A stretch of 64,000 nt of DNA from the NCBI GenBank assembly GCA_019636475.1, contig JAHBXN010000003.1:124001-188000 (forward strand), read 5' to 3'. The notes beneath the pieces are model-generated. The model was not told the DNA's origin and made no database searches. It was given only the letters and a program-made list of their open reading frames with translations. Source of the stretch: Phycisphaerae bacterium (GTDB lineage: Bacteria > Planctomycetota > Phycisphaerae > UBA1845 > UTPLA1). Positions 48,121 to 57,146 of the stretch are shown piece after piece; the stretch's first letter is position 1; every line of letters begins with the position of its first letter. The translations under genes were made by a program, and so were the position numbers.

Positions 48121-49419
48121 TCAATGAGACTTCGGCGACCCACTGTCGACCGGCTGCGATTCAGAGAGATCGATGCAGACAACCCGCTCAAGATTCCGGG
48201 CATAAAGCCGCCCATCAACCAGCGTCGGAACCGTCCAGCAGCGATCGTCCAGAATCTGCGCTTCGCCGGTTGGTTCAAACTTCGTCGGCGATGCCGGACC
48301 GATCCGAAGTTTGCCTGATTCCGTCAGCGTAATCAAGTTTCCGTCTGCCAGCACCACGGTGCCGTTCTGGCCGCGCTCCTTCCAATCAAGCTCGCCCGTC
48401 ATGAAATCGACACACTTGAACGCGCGCTCGTCGAACGCATAGAGCTTGCCGCCGAACAGAACCGGTGTCTGAAATTTGTTGAGCATGACCTTGCTCTTCC
48501 AAACTTCCTTCGCCTCAAGCTTGTCGCCGGCGGGTTTCAGCGCATAGACCGCGCAGCCCGTCCGATACCCGGAACCCAGCCACAAATGCCCGTCATGATA
48601 AATGGGTGTCGCTGCATTGACATTCCAGTCGGTCTTCCATGGAATCCGCAAGACCTCGCGCCCGCTGGTCACTTCGGCCGCAATGGCCGACGTTCCCAGG
48701 AACGAGATAACATACTCCTTTTTTTCAAACGTAAATGGATACGGCGTTGAGTAGCCGGCCGATGCATCGTCGCCGCAGCGCCACACTTCGCGCCCGGACG
48801 ATTTGTCCAGCGCGCGAAGCGCCCCCTTCTTCCCACCGGTCGCGACGATGGCGAGTGTGCCGCGAATCAGGACCGAGCCGGAGTAACCCCACATTGGCCG
48901 CTCATCATACTTGCGCGCCCACAATTTCTTCCCATCGTTCGCGTCGAAACAAGCGACCGTGCCGTTGGCACCCATGATATAGACGCGGCCGTCGTCGTAA
49001 GTCGGAGTTCCACGCGCGCCGTCGCCCCACTCATTTCGGAAGATGTCCTCAATGACCGATTTCCATGCGACTTCGCCATCCGCTGTTCGCAGGCAGTAGA
49101 GCACCTGCATGGGTTCCGGCTTGCCGCGCTCACTGGTTTCCATGGCGACACCGCAGGTGAACAATCGGTCACCGACGACGGTCAGACCACTGTAGGCCGA
49201 TCCCAGATTTCGTTCCCATCGTTGAGGTCGTTCGCCCGTCCAGCTTCGAGCAAACTTCGTCTCTGCGCTCGATCCGTCATATCGGGGGCCGCGCCAGTTC
49301 GGCCAATCCTCCGCGTGCAGAGTTGAAGTCGACATCACCACCAATCCGGTGGCATACCAAGAAACCAGCGTAAGGGCTGCCACGGACACCCTCGACCCAC
49401 GAAGCGGTTTTCTGTTCAT
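48121..49419 (-). CDS. Exported PQQ-like beta-propeller protein
   Basis: The 432-residue protein has a signal peptide (SVAALTLVSWYATGLVVMSTSTLHA|EDWPNW). The mature start DWPNWRGP is the standard opening of planctomycete PQQ-like propeller proteins. Blades with GxxWA/WKSV and A-LDKSSGREVW motifs follow. These are quinoprotein-like repeats, but no quinone-binding catalytic residues are evident. It probably acts in the periplasm as a binding scaffold. ATG 49419 places the signal peptide correctly; the frame upstream to 49521 is not supported. Confidence 0.82.
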   Translation of the reverse strand: MNRKPLRGSRVSVAALTLVSWYATGLVVMSTSTLHAEDWPNWRGPRYDGSSAETKFARSWTGERPQRWERNLGSAYSGLTVVGDRLFTCGVAMETSERGKPEPMQVLYCLRTADGEVAWKSVIEDIFRNEWGDGARGTPTYDDGRVYIMGANGTVACFDANDGKKLWARKYDERPMWGYSGSVLIRGTLAIVATGGKKGALRALDKSSGREVWRCGDDASAGYSTPYPFTFEKKEYVISFLGTSAIAAEVTSGREVLRIPWKTDWNVNAATPIYHDGHLWLGSGYRTGCAVYALKPAGDKLEAKEVWKSKVMLNKFQTPVLFGGKLYAFDERAFKCVDFMTGELDWKERGQNGTVVLADGNLITLTESGKLRIGPASPTKFEPTGEAQILDDRCWTVPTLVDGRLYARNLERVVCIDLSESQPVDSGSPKSH

Positions 49420-49625
49420 GAAATTCACTCCAGCTATCGTTGCCCCGGACTTGAATTCAACGCGGACGAATGCCTGCCAACACGCAATGCTAGCTCTGCC
49501 GGCGCAGCTCGGCAAACGCATCGCCGAATGGGTGGGCGGCGGAGCGAATCTCGATCAATGGTCCGCCCGGCAGAGTCACCTTTCGACGACGAACGAGATC
49601 CGATATCCTCTATCCTGTGGGTACC

Positions 49626-50348
49626 ATGAACGCAGGAGAATGGCAGATTAGGCGCGACATCTGTGATGTCGGGCGTCGAATGCACCAGGCCGGACTTGTC
49701 GCGGGCACGGACGGCAACATCTCCGCGCGGCTCGGACTCGAACGCATTCTGATTACGCCGAGCGGCTCGTGCCTGGGTCGCCTTGAGCCCGATCAGATTG
49801 CCTCGATCAATCTCCGTGGAGATCCCCTTCCCGGCTCAACTGCACCATCAAGTGAACGCTGGATGCATCTCTGCGCGTACGAGCGACGCCCGGAAATCCA
49901 CGCCGCGATTCACGCCCATCCTCCCACAGCCATCGCACTCACGCTCGCCGGCATGACCATCGACCCCTGCGCGCTGCCCGAAATTATCATCGCTTTCGGC
50001 CGTGTTCCGACCACGGCCTATGCGACGCCCGCCACGCGCGACGGCGCGCTTGTCGTCGCCGAATGGGTCGATCGGTTCGACGCTCTGATCCTCGATCGCC
50101 ACGGATCGTTCACAATCGGCAAGTCGCTCTTTGATGCTTTATATAAACTGGAGAAGCTCGAACATGGTGCACATGTCCTTTACATGGCGCATCAGATGGG
50201 TGGCGTGCGCGGACTACCCCCGGATGAAGTGGCAAAGCTCGCCTCGCTTCGGGAGCAATTCGGATTCGCCCGCTCCGATGTCGTGACTCAATGCCGCGAA
50301 CCCGACACCATCGTACCGCGAGTCACGCGGGGCCCTGACAATTATTGA
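49626..50348 (+). CDS. Class II aldolase/adducin family protein
   Basis: The 240-residue cytosolic protein resembles L-fuculose-1-phosphate aldolase and relatives, zinc-dependent lyases of phosphorylated sugars. Motifs include GLVAGTDGNISARLG, ITPSGSCLGRL, SSERWMHLCAYERRPEIHAAIHAHPP (catalytic Glu77; zinc ligands His96 and His98 from ATG 49626), and LILDRHGSFTIGKSLFDALYKLEKLEHGA (third zinc His). All key residues are kept, so it should be active, but the sugar cannot be assigned. ATG 49626 or the GTG nine bases earlier may start it. Confidence 0.88.
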   Translation: MNAGEWQIRRDICDVGRRMHQAGLVAGTDGNISARLGLERILITPSGSCLGRLEPDQIASINLRGDPLPGSTAPSSERWMHLCAYERRPEIHAAIHAHPPTAIALTLAGMTIDPCALPEIIIAFGRVPTTAYATPATRDGALVVAEWVDRFDALILDRHGSFTIGKSLFDALYKLEKLEHGAHVLYMAHQMGGVRGLPPDEVAKLASLREQFGFARSDVVTQCREPDTIVPRVTRGPDNY

Positions 50349-50610
50349 CCGGCTTGCGTGTCAGGATCGCGACATTTAGACGATTGGGCCCAGTTGCCCC
50401 CGAGTTTCCGTTTGAAGCGCTTTACTAAGTATTGACCCGCGCGGCCCAAATTTCCAATCATTCGACAGACTTAATTTCTACCCCCGACGCGATTGTCCTG
50501 CTAGAATCTTGTTGTCAATGCATGCGGTCGATCGGATTGCGAACGGCCAGGACCGACTCTTATACGATCTACCGGGTATCGGGCCACCAACATTGACAAA
50601 GGAGCGCCCC
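50349..50610. other. Upstream region of the PAS-Fis regulator gene
   Basis: No gene is seen. AAAGGAG (50598-50604), 6 bases before ATG 50611, fixes the regulator's start. TAGAAT at about 50501-50506 could be a -10 element without a good -35. Confidence 0.3.
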
Positions 50611-51315
50611 ATGATGAATCATCAGGCTGAAGTAGTGCGTTCGCTCGAACAACTGGCGGCCGATGCCTGCGACGGAGTTTTTCTGGTCGATCAGCGCGGC
50701 GTTTATGCCTACTTCAATCAGGCCTGTGAACGCATTACTGGATATTCCAGCGAAGACATTGTCGGTAGCAAGTGTCAATGCGGCGAACTCACCGAATGCC
50801 GCGATCGGCACGGACGCTCTTTGTCTGGTGTTCTCTGTCCCACTCGCCTGATCTTTGATGGACAACGGCATTCGATGCAGCAGAAAATGTCGCTGACGCG
50901 CAAGGACTCGCGAATTATCTGGGTGGAGACTATTTACACGGCCGTGAAAAACCACGCCAACCAGACCCAGCTGGTCATTGGCGTCGTCCGTCAATTGACC
51001 GGAGCGGAGTCAATCGCCGCGGCCAGCGGAGTGGATTGGCCACCGGCTCAACAACACGAGGGCGCTCCAGGAGATCCATCCCCCATCCCCGGCAATGAAT
51101 TGATTGAGTTTACGGCCGACGATTCAACCGCAGCGTCAGCGCGCTCACTCCGTCTCGACCAGCAGTTGGAGCGATTTGAGCGAAACGTGATCGTTCGCGC
51201 ACTCGCATCCGCGGGCGGACAGCGAAATCGAGCGGCGGAATTGATGGGCATTTCCAGAAGCCGCCTGTACCGACGCATGGAGGCGCTGGGCATCAAGCCC
51301 GATGAACTGCCTTGA
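50611..51315 (+). CDS. PAS-domain sensor with C-terminal Fis-type helix-turn-helix
   Basis: The 234-residue cytosolic regulator has a PAS domain at about 8-135 (DACDGVFLVDQRGVYAYFNQACERITGY). It contains a Cys cluster (KCQCGELTEC, then GVLCPTR) at the position where many PAS domains of sigma-54-type systems carry CxxxC pairs. A linker follows, then a Fis-type DNA-binding helix-turn-helix (FERNVIVRALASAGGQRNRAAELMGISRSRLYRRMEALGI). There is no AAA+ or receiver domain. It therefore looks like a one-component regulator; the Cys residues could bind a metal, heme or Fe-S centre. AAAGGAG fixes ATG 50611. Its stop overlaps the DNA methyltransferase start. Confidence 0.85.
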   Translation: MMNHQAEVVRSLEQLAADACDGVFLVDQRGVYAYFNQACERITGYSSEDIVGSKCQCGELTECRDRHGRSLSGVLCPTRLIFDGQRHSMQQKMSLTRKDSRIIWVETIYTAVKNHANQTQLVIGVVRQLTGAESIAAASGVDWPPAQQHEGAPGDPSPIPGNELIEFTADDSTAASARSLRLDQQLERFERNVIVRALASAGGQRNRAAELMGISRSRLYRRMEALGIKPDELP

Positions 51316-52169
51316 GCGCTTCCGCAAAGCAACCGGCATTCAACGGTGTTTATTGCGCAGAGGCCACGGCCTTCGCCGGCCTGCTGCCGAACGCATCCGT
51401 CGATTTGATTTATCTCGATCCTCCGTTCGCCACACAGACGACGCGCACATCCCGAAAATCAGGGGAACGATACGACGACCGCTGGACAGGCGGAGTCAAA
51501 CAGTTTCTCGCATTCATGTTGCCATGTCTGGATGAGTGCCGACGCATTCTGTCGCCGAAGGGCACCCTCTACCTGCATCTCGATTACCGCGCCGCATCAT
51601 ATGCCCGCGTGCTGCTCGATACGCTCTTCGGAGAACGCTGCTTTCTCAACGAAGTCATCTGGCAGTACCGAACAGGAGGCGTTTCGCGAAGCTGGTTCGG
51701 CCGAAAGCATGATACCATCCTGGTGTACGCCAAGCGGATCGGCCATCACACTTTCAATGTCCTTCGCGAAGGTGTCTATCGCACTGATGGCCTGAATCAC
51801 GACGAGAACGGCAAGCCCTACAAGAATACGAAACGCGGCCGATTGTACTTTAATGTCAATGGACCGGCACTGACGGACGTCTGGGACATTCCATTCCTGT
51901 CGACGGTCGCGTCAGAGCGTGTCGGCTGGCCGACGCAAAAGCCGCTGGCTCTGCTCGATCGGATTATCCGCGCGAGTTCAAACCCCGGCGATGTAATCGC
52001 GGATTTCTTCTGCGGCAGCGGAACGACCCTGGTCGCTGCAAAACAGCTCGGACGTCGTTGGATAGGATGCGATGCAGAGTCCCGCGCGGTCCGGCTCGCA
52101 AAGCAACGACTATCAAGAACGCGCAGCCCGGACGATCTCGCCATTTCCGCACCGAAGCCTTCCCGCTAG
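51312..52169 (+). CDS. Beta-class site-specific DNA methyltransferase (solitary)
   Basis: The 285-residue SAM-dependent DNA methyltransferase has motif order IV to I, as in beta-class N6-adenine or N4-cytosine enzymes. Motif IV is LDPPF (Asp36-Phe39), and motif I near the C-terminus is DFFCGSGTTLVAAKQLGR, preceded by WPTQKPLALLDRII (motif X). The tyrosine-free DPPF tetrapeptide is seen in both N6A and N4C enzymes. TTG 51312 overlaps the TGA of the PAS-Fis gene by 4 bases (TTGA), suggesting coupled translation. No restriction endonuclease is adjacent, so it may be a regulatory or orphan methylase. Confidence 0.88.
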   Translation: MSASAKQPAFNGVYCAEATAFAGLLPNASVDLIYLDPPFATQTTRTSRKSGERYDDRWTGGVKQFLAFMLPCLDECRRILSPKGTLYLHLDYRAASYARVLLDTLFGERCFLNEVIWQYRTGGVSRSWFGRKHDTILVYAKRIGHHTFNVLREGVYRTDGLNHDENGKPYKNTKRGRLYFNVNGPALTDVWDIPFLSTVASERVGWPTQKPLALLDRIIRASSNPGDVIADFFCGSGTTLVAAKQLGRRWIGCDAESRAVRLAKQRLSRTRSPDDLAISAPKPSR

Positions 52170-52270
52170 GATGTCCAATACGTGCTGAATAAGGCGTCGC
52201 TCGATCTGCCCTGCTACGTTCCGGGCCGGATCTGAACGGAACGCTTCAATTACGCCGGAATTCTGAGGGC

Positions 52271-53776
52271 ATGGACATGTCAACGCCATACCACGAGTTT
52301 GCCGACTATATCCGCGAAATAGGAATGCTCGAATCCACAACCTCAGTGCTGGACTGGGATGCCGAAGTCAACATGCCTGAAGGCGGGCTTACTCAAAGGG
52401 CCGATCAACTTTCACTCCTTGCGGCGATCGCACACGAACGCCGAATCAGTCCGCGCGTCGGGGACTGGCTCACCCGCTTGGAGGGCGTGGCCGCCGACGA
52501 AGCGCAGGAAACCAATGTCCGCGAAGTTCGCCGCATGTACGATCGCGCAGTCAAGATTCCCACCGAATTGGTTCAGCGCATCGCCCGTGTCTCCGCTCTG
52601 GCCAAGGAATCATGGGCCTCTGCTCGCAAGGAATCCGCATTTGCAAAGTTTATCCCCCATCTGACCGAACTACTCGACCTCAAGCGGCAGGTCGCCGATT
52701 GCGTCGGCTACAATGGCGAACGATACGACGCGCTGCTTGACGAATTTGAGCCGGGCGCGACTGCTGCAGAAATCAGCCGACTCTTCGAGAGCTTGCGAGG
52801 ACCGCTTTCGGAGTTCGTCAGGCAATTGGCCGATGCGCCGAGAAAGCCGGACGCGAGCATCCTTTCGCGTGATTATCCGGTCGAACGACAGAGGCTCTGG
52901 ACGCGTCAGTGCGCCATGACGGTCGGCTTCGACTTTAAGCGCGGGCGTATCGACGAATCGACTCATCCCTTCTGTTCCGGCTTCAACCCCGGCGATGTCC
53001 GGCTCACGACGCGCTACTACAAAGACTTCCTTCCCGCCTCGATGTTCGGAACCCTGCACGAGGCGGGGCACGGCCTATACGAACAGGGGCTGCCGATCGA
53101 GCATGTTTTCACTCCGCGAGGGCAGGCAGCCAGCCTCGGAATTCACGAATCGCAATCAAGGATGTGGGAGAACATGGTTGGCCGGAGCCGCGCGTTCTGG
53201 GAGAGATTTTACGAACAATGTCGTTCGGTGTTTCACGAAGCCCTCGCCGAAGTGACGCTCGACATGTTCCACGCCGCAATCAATACGGTGTCTCCCTCAC
53301 TTATCCGCGTCGAAGCCGATGAGGTGACATACAATCTTCACATCATTCTGAGGTTCGAAATCGAACGCGACCTGCTGCAAAAACGCCTCGACGTCGCGGA
53401 CTTGCCGGACGCATGGAACGCAAAAATTGAGCAAATGCTCGGTGTAAGGCCCTCCAGCGATGCCGAAGGCTGCCTTCAGGACATTCATTGGTCGATGGCC
53501 GCGTTCGGATACTTCCCGACCTATGCACTGGGAAATCTCTATGCCGCACAGTTCTACGCGGCGGCCCTGCGAGAGATGCCCGATCTTGAGAACCAGTTCC
53601 GTCGCGGCGAATTTGCGGGCCTCCTCGGATGGCTGCGGAAGAACATTCACGAACACGGAATGCGGTTTCGCCCGGCGCAGCTGGTTGAACGGGTCACAGG
53701 CTCGCCATTGTCCATCGCACCATTCCTGAAATACATCCGCGAGAAATTCTCGCCAATATACGGATTGTCTTCGTGA
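52271..53776 (+). CDS. M32-family metallocarboxypeptidase (Taq carboxypeptidase type)
   Basis: Cytosolic zinc carboxypeptidase of about 501 residues removing C-terminal amino acids. Signature elements: HPFCSGFNPGDVRLTTRY, the zinc motif HEAGH at 263-267, HESQSRMWEN (Glu293 third ligand region), IRVEADEVTYNLHIILRFEIE, and DIHWSMAAFGYFPTYALGN. All are conserved. ATG 52271 and ATG 52277 are equally possible starts. The stop overlaps the endonuclease IV start by four bases (GTGA). Confidence 0.95.
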   Translation: MDMSTPYHEFADYIREIGMLESTTSVLDWDAEVNMPEGGLTQRADQLSLLAAIAHERRISPRVGDWLTRLEGVAADEAQETNVREVRRMYDRAVKIPTELVQRIARVSALAKESWASARKESAFAKFIPHLTELLDLKRQVADCVGYNGERYDALLDEFEPGATAAEISRLFESLRGPLSEFVRQLADAPRKPDASILSRDYPVERQRLWTRQCAMTVGFDFKRGRIDESTHPFCSGFNPGDVRLTTRYYKDFLPASMFGTLHEAGHGLYEQGLPIEHVFTPRGQAASLGIHESQSRMWENMVGRSRAFWERFYEQCRSVFHEALAEVTLDMFHAAINTVSPSLIRVEADEVTYNLHIILRFEIERDLLQKRLDVADLPDAWNAKIEQMLGVRPSSDAEGCLQDIHWSMAAFGYFPTYALGNLYAAQFYAAALREMPDLENQFRRGEFAGLLGWLRKNIHEHGMRFRPAQLVERVTGSPLSIAPFLKYIREKFSPIYGLSS

Positions 53777-54663
53777 CGCAGAAATTTGGTTCACACGTCT
53801 CGGCCGCAGGCGGACTGCAGAACGCATTCACGGAAGCGGTGCGTGTCGGCTGTGACTGCCTCCAGATCTTTGTCAAGAATCAGCGTCAGTGGGCCGCCCC
53901 ACCGCTGAACGAGGAGCAGATTGCAAACTATCGTCGCGCCGAGCGCGATTCGCGACTCGGACCGGTATTCGCCCATGCCACCTACCTTCTGAATCTGGCG
54001 ACCCCCGATGAAACGCTTCGGACAAAAAGCGTCGCGGCGCTCGTTGACGAACTTCAACGGTGCGAATCGCTCGGCCTGCAAGGACTTGTCGTGCATCCGG
54101 GCGCGCATGTCGGCACCGGAGAAGTCGCGGGCATCGCCGCCATCGCCCGATCGCTGAACGAGGTTCATAAGCGTACCAGCGGTTTCAAATGCCCCGTCCT
54201 GCTGGAGACGACGGCGGGACAAGGCACGACGCTCGGAAATACGATCGAGCAGATCGCCGCAATGCTTGGTGGCGTCGACGCGACGGATCGATTGGGAGTG
54301 TGCCTCGACACCTGCCATCTCTTCGCCGCGGGATATGATCTGACTGATCCGCATGCGTGTGCGGCCCTCGTAGACAGGATCGATTCGTTAATCGGTGTCG
54401 ATCGCGTCCTGTGCATTCACACGAACGATTCGAAAGGCAAACTGGGCAGCCGGCTCGATCGTCACGAGCACATCGGAAAAGGCCTGATTGGAAAACGCGG
54501 ATTTGCGAATCTGCTGAATGATGCGAGATTAACGCATGTACCGCGAATCCTGGAAACACCCAAAGGCGAGGACGAACGAGGACGTGATTGGGATCGCGTG
54601 AATCTCGGGGTGCTGCGACGGATCACGGGAACGACGCGAGGTGCAGCCGGCACAAGTCAATAG
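53773..54663 (+). CDS. nfo: Deoxyribonuclease IV (endonuclease IV, AP endonuclease)
   Basis: Zinc-dependent AP endonuclease of base excision repair. The 296-residue protein shows GSHVSAAGGLQNAF, CLQIFVKNQRQW, HATYLLNLATP, VVHPGAHVG, LLETTAGQGTTLG, GVCLDTCHLFAAGYDL, HTNDSKGKLGSRLDRHEHIGKGLIG and LETPKG, covering the trinuclear zinc ligands. GTG 53773 overlaps the M32 stop, so the two genes are translationally coupled. Confidence 0.96.
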   Translation: MTQKFGSHVSAAGGLQNAFTEAVRVGCDCLQIFVKNQRQWAAPPLNEEQIANYRRAERDSRLGPVFAHATYLLNLATPDETLRTKSVAALVDELQRCESLGLQGLVVHPGAHVGTGEVAGIAAIARSLNEVHKRTSGFKCPVLLETTAGQGTTLGNTIEQIAAMLGGVDATDRLGVCLDTCHLFAAGYDLTDPHACAALVDRIDSLIGVDRVLCIHTNDSKGKLGSRLDRHEHIGKGLIGKRGFANLLNDARLTHVPRILETPKGEDERGRDWDRVNLGVLRRITGTTRGAAGTSQ

Positions 54664-54701
54664 CCGCCCCTCCGCGGCAATCGTCAACCACCTGTGGCCG
54701 G

Positions 54702-55532
54702 TCATGTCGCCGTCAGTTCTAGCCCGCAAACCGCTATCTGATAAAACGGCGTCCGCGGCATGCGAGATCTCCGAATCGCCCCAAGAAACATTCGCCACGT
54801 CATATGCCAGGGAAGCAATTTCGGGAATTCTCGCTGAAGAAACTCGGTCGTCAGCAGTCCGGGCGCTTGCAGCTTTTCCGCAAGCGGCAGGAGTTCGCCG
54901 ACGGGCACCCCTCGAAAATTATCCGAGAGCGCTCGAAGAAGGCCTTCAGCCCTGGTCGGCTCAATATCTGTTCGGCCGTCCGGCGAAATATCGAAAGTGA
55001 CAATGCATCGCCCGCCTGGCCGCAGGACACGTCTGAATTCTCGCACGATCTCTGGATAATCGGCGGTATGCTCAAGCACTGACATGCAGAACACCGCATC
55101 AAATCGTTGATCTTCATACGGCAGTCGCCGCAAATCCGCGGATGTGAAGGCAACCTTCGGCATTTGGCAGAATTGATTGATCCGATCGAATACAGCCGGC
55201 AGATTCGGATCGGCGTCGCAGGCTTCGACGGCGAAAGAGGGATTCATTCGCGCCGCAAAAAACGGAATACATGTCATCCCGCTTCCGGCGTCAAGCAAAC
55301 GAACCGGTCGATCGCCTTCAAGCGCGGTCAGCCGCTCGATGAGGAATGGATACTCCCATCGCCGCATTCCATGATCAAGCGGATCGTATCGAAAATAGGT
55401 CGCGCTCGAGCCGAGCCGCCGGCCGTGCAGCGAGCTGAATTCTGCGGAGAATGCTCGCAATTTGCCGAGCAATTCACTGCAAGCCGTGGCCCGCCATTGT
55501 TCGATTGTCGCCAGACCCGGCCGCGTCAGCAT
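54702..55532 (-). CDS. Class I SAM-dependent methyltransferase
   Basis: The 276-residue cytosolic protein has a Rossmann-like methyltransferase fold: VRLLDAGSGMTCIPFFA (motif I), CDADPN (motif II), DLRRLPYEDQRFDAVFCMSVLEHTADY and EFRRVLRPGGRCIVTFD. This is the Methyltransf_11 type, used for small-molecule, lipid or quinone methylation. It starts 4 bases after the stop of the acyl-CoA ligase, implying a two-gene transcript and perhaps a shared lipid or secondary-metabolite pathway. The substrate is unknown. Confidence 0.85.
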   Translation of the reverse strand: MLTRPGLATIEQWRATACSELLGKLRAFSAEFSSLHGRRLGSSATYFRYDPLDHGMRRWEYPFLIERLTALEGDRPVRLLDAGSGMTCIPFFAARMNPSFAVEACDADPNLPAVFDRINQFCQMPKVAFTSADLRRLPYEDQRFDAVFCMSVLEHTADYPEIVREFRRVLRPGGRCIVTFDISPDGRTDIEPTRAEGLLRALSDNFRGVPVGELLPLAEKLQAPGLLTTEFLQREFPKLLPWHMTWRMFLGAIRRSRMPRTPFYQIAVCGLELTAT

Positions 55533-55536
55533 GTGT

Positions 55537-57039
55537 TCATGTTCCGGAGGGAATGAGTTCAGCGAGTTTTCGCTTCAGTATCTTGCCTGTCGGTCCGCGC
55601 GGCAGGTCCCTGGCGATGATCACCTTCCGCGGAATCTTGAACCCGGCGATCTTGTCGCGACAGAATTCCCGCAATTCGATCTCATTCGCCGAAGCTGTTT
55701 CATGCAGAATCACAAACGCGACAACAACTTCACCACGGGACGCATCCTTCTGTCCAACCACTGCCGCCTCGCTTACGGAGGAATGCTGCTCGAGCGCGGA
55801 TTCGATCTCGCGCGGGTACACATTCTCCCCCCCCACGATGATCATCTCCTTCTTGCGACCCGTAATGCGGATGAATCCGTCAGCGTCCACCGTACCCATG
55901 TCGCCTGATTTATACCATCCGTCACTTGTCAGCACCGCCGCCGTCTCCGCAGGGTTTTTGTAGTACCCCCGCATGATATTCGGGCCCTTCACCCACAGCT
56001 CGCCGATCTCACCTGGAGCGACTTGTCTGCACTCTTCATCAAATGCCGCGACCGTGACCCCGGGAATTGACTGCCCAACGGTGCCGACCTTGTGCGCCCA
56101 GGGAACATTGAGGCTCACGACCGGCGAAGCTTCACTCATGCCGTAGCCCTGGAGTATCTCCAACCCGAATCGAGACCTGAACGCGTGATACACCGCATCA
56201 GGAAGCGCCTCGCCGCCGGCGATTGCGAACTGAATCGATTTGAAATCGGCAGGCCCCCCCGTCTTGCTGCGCAAGAGCGCCGCGTACATGCTGGCAACCA
56301 GCATCGTCACGCTGATCTCCCGTTCACGGATTGTATCGATCACGGAATTCGGCTGGAAACGCGGCAGATAATGAACCGAAGCACCAAGCCTGATCGGGAC
56401 CAGGAGCATGGCAGTTAACCCAAAGCTGTGAAACAACGGCACCAATCCGAGAAAACGATGCTCTGACTTCAGGCGTGCCCGCTCGATGCACGAATCGATG
56501 TTTGATCGCAGGTTGGCATACGTCTGGCAAACGCCCTTCGGCTTGCCCGATGTGCCCGAAGTGTACAACAGTACTGCGGTATCGTCCGGATTGACGTCCG
56601 GCGGTTGTGGAAGCGCCGCGGCCGAACCTGAAGCCTGCGCGGTGGCCAGCGCAGAAACTTCCTCCTTCAAGGGCAGATCTTCGACATAAATGACTTTGCA
56701 GGACAACGATCCGGCAAGTTCGCGGAAGAACTTCGTGCTGAACACGACATCCAGCTCAGCGTCGGCCACGATGGCTTTCACCTCGGCCGGCTGAAGCATG
56801 AAATTCAGCGGTACGACGGTCTTTCCGGCCCATAAGGCGCCATACACGGTCGCCGCACAAACCGTCGTCGATGGCAGCATGATGCCAACGTTCGGCCTTT
56901 CAGTGGATTCCGCAACATGCCGGCGCATCACGAGCGAAAGGCCCAGCAACTCGCGATAGGTCAGCGATTGGGATGGATCGGCTACGGCCGGACGGTCACC
57001 GCGAAGGGCAACAGATTCGAGCAGTGTTTCAACAAGCAT
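55537..57039 (-). CDS. Acyl-CoA synthetase/AMP-dependent ligase
   Basis: ANL-superfamily enzyme of 500 residues that adenylates a carboxylate and transfers it to CoA (probably a fatty or aromatic acid). Core motifs: YTSGTSGKPKGV (AMP-binding P-loop), FHSFGL, GYGMSEASPV, DGWYKSGDMG, GRKKEMIIVGGENVYP and the catalytic Lys region GPTGKILKRKL near the C-terminus. A GGAGGT Shine-Dalgarno (57045-57050) directly precedes ATG 57039 on the minus strand; the upstream frame is not needed. Confidence 0.93.
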   Translation of the reverse strand: MLVETLLESVALRGDRPAVADPSQSLTYRELLGLSLVMRRHVAESTERPNVGIMLPSTTVCAATVYGALWAGKTVVPLNFMLQPAEVKAIVADAELDVVFSTKFFRELAGSLSCKVIYVEDLPLKEEVSALATAQASGSAAALPQPPDVNPDDTAVLLYTSGTSGKPKGVCQTYANLRSNIDSCIERARLKSEHRFLGLVPLFHSFGLTAMLLVPIRLGASVHYLPRFQPNSVIDTIREREISVTMLVASMYAALLRSKTGGPADFKSIQFAIAGGEALPDAVYHAFRSRFGLEILQGYGMSEASPVVSLNVPWAHKVGTVGQSIPGVTVAAFDEECRQVAPGEIGELWVKGPNIMRGYYKNPAETAAVLTSDGWYKSGDMGTVDADGFIRITGRKKEMIIVGGENVYPREIESALEQHSSVSEAAVVGQKDASRGEVVVAFVILHETASANEIELREFCRDKIAGFKIPRKVIIARDLPRGPTGKILKRKLAELIPSGT

Positions 57040-57146
57040 GGCGCACCTCCGACCCCATCGCGTCACATCGTACGGAGTTCGCCGACATCCTATCTAACAA
57101 GGCAATAACCGTCCATGTCAGGACCGTGCGCAGATCCTCCGGTGCG

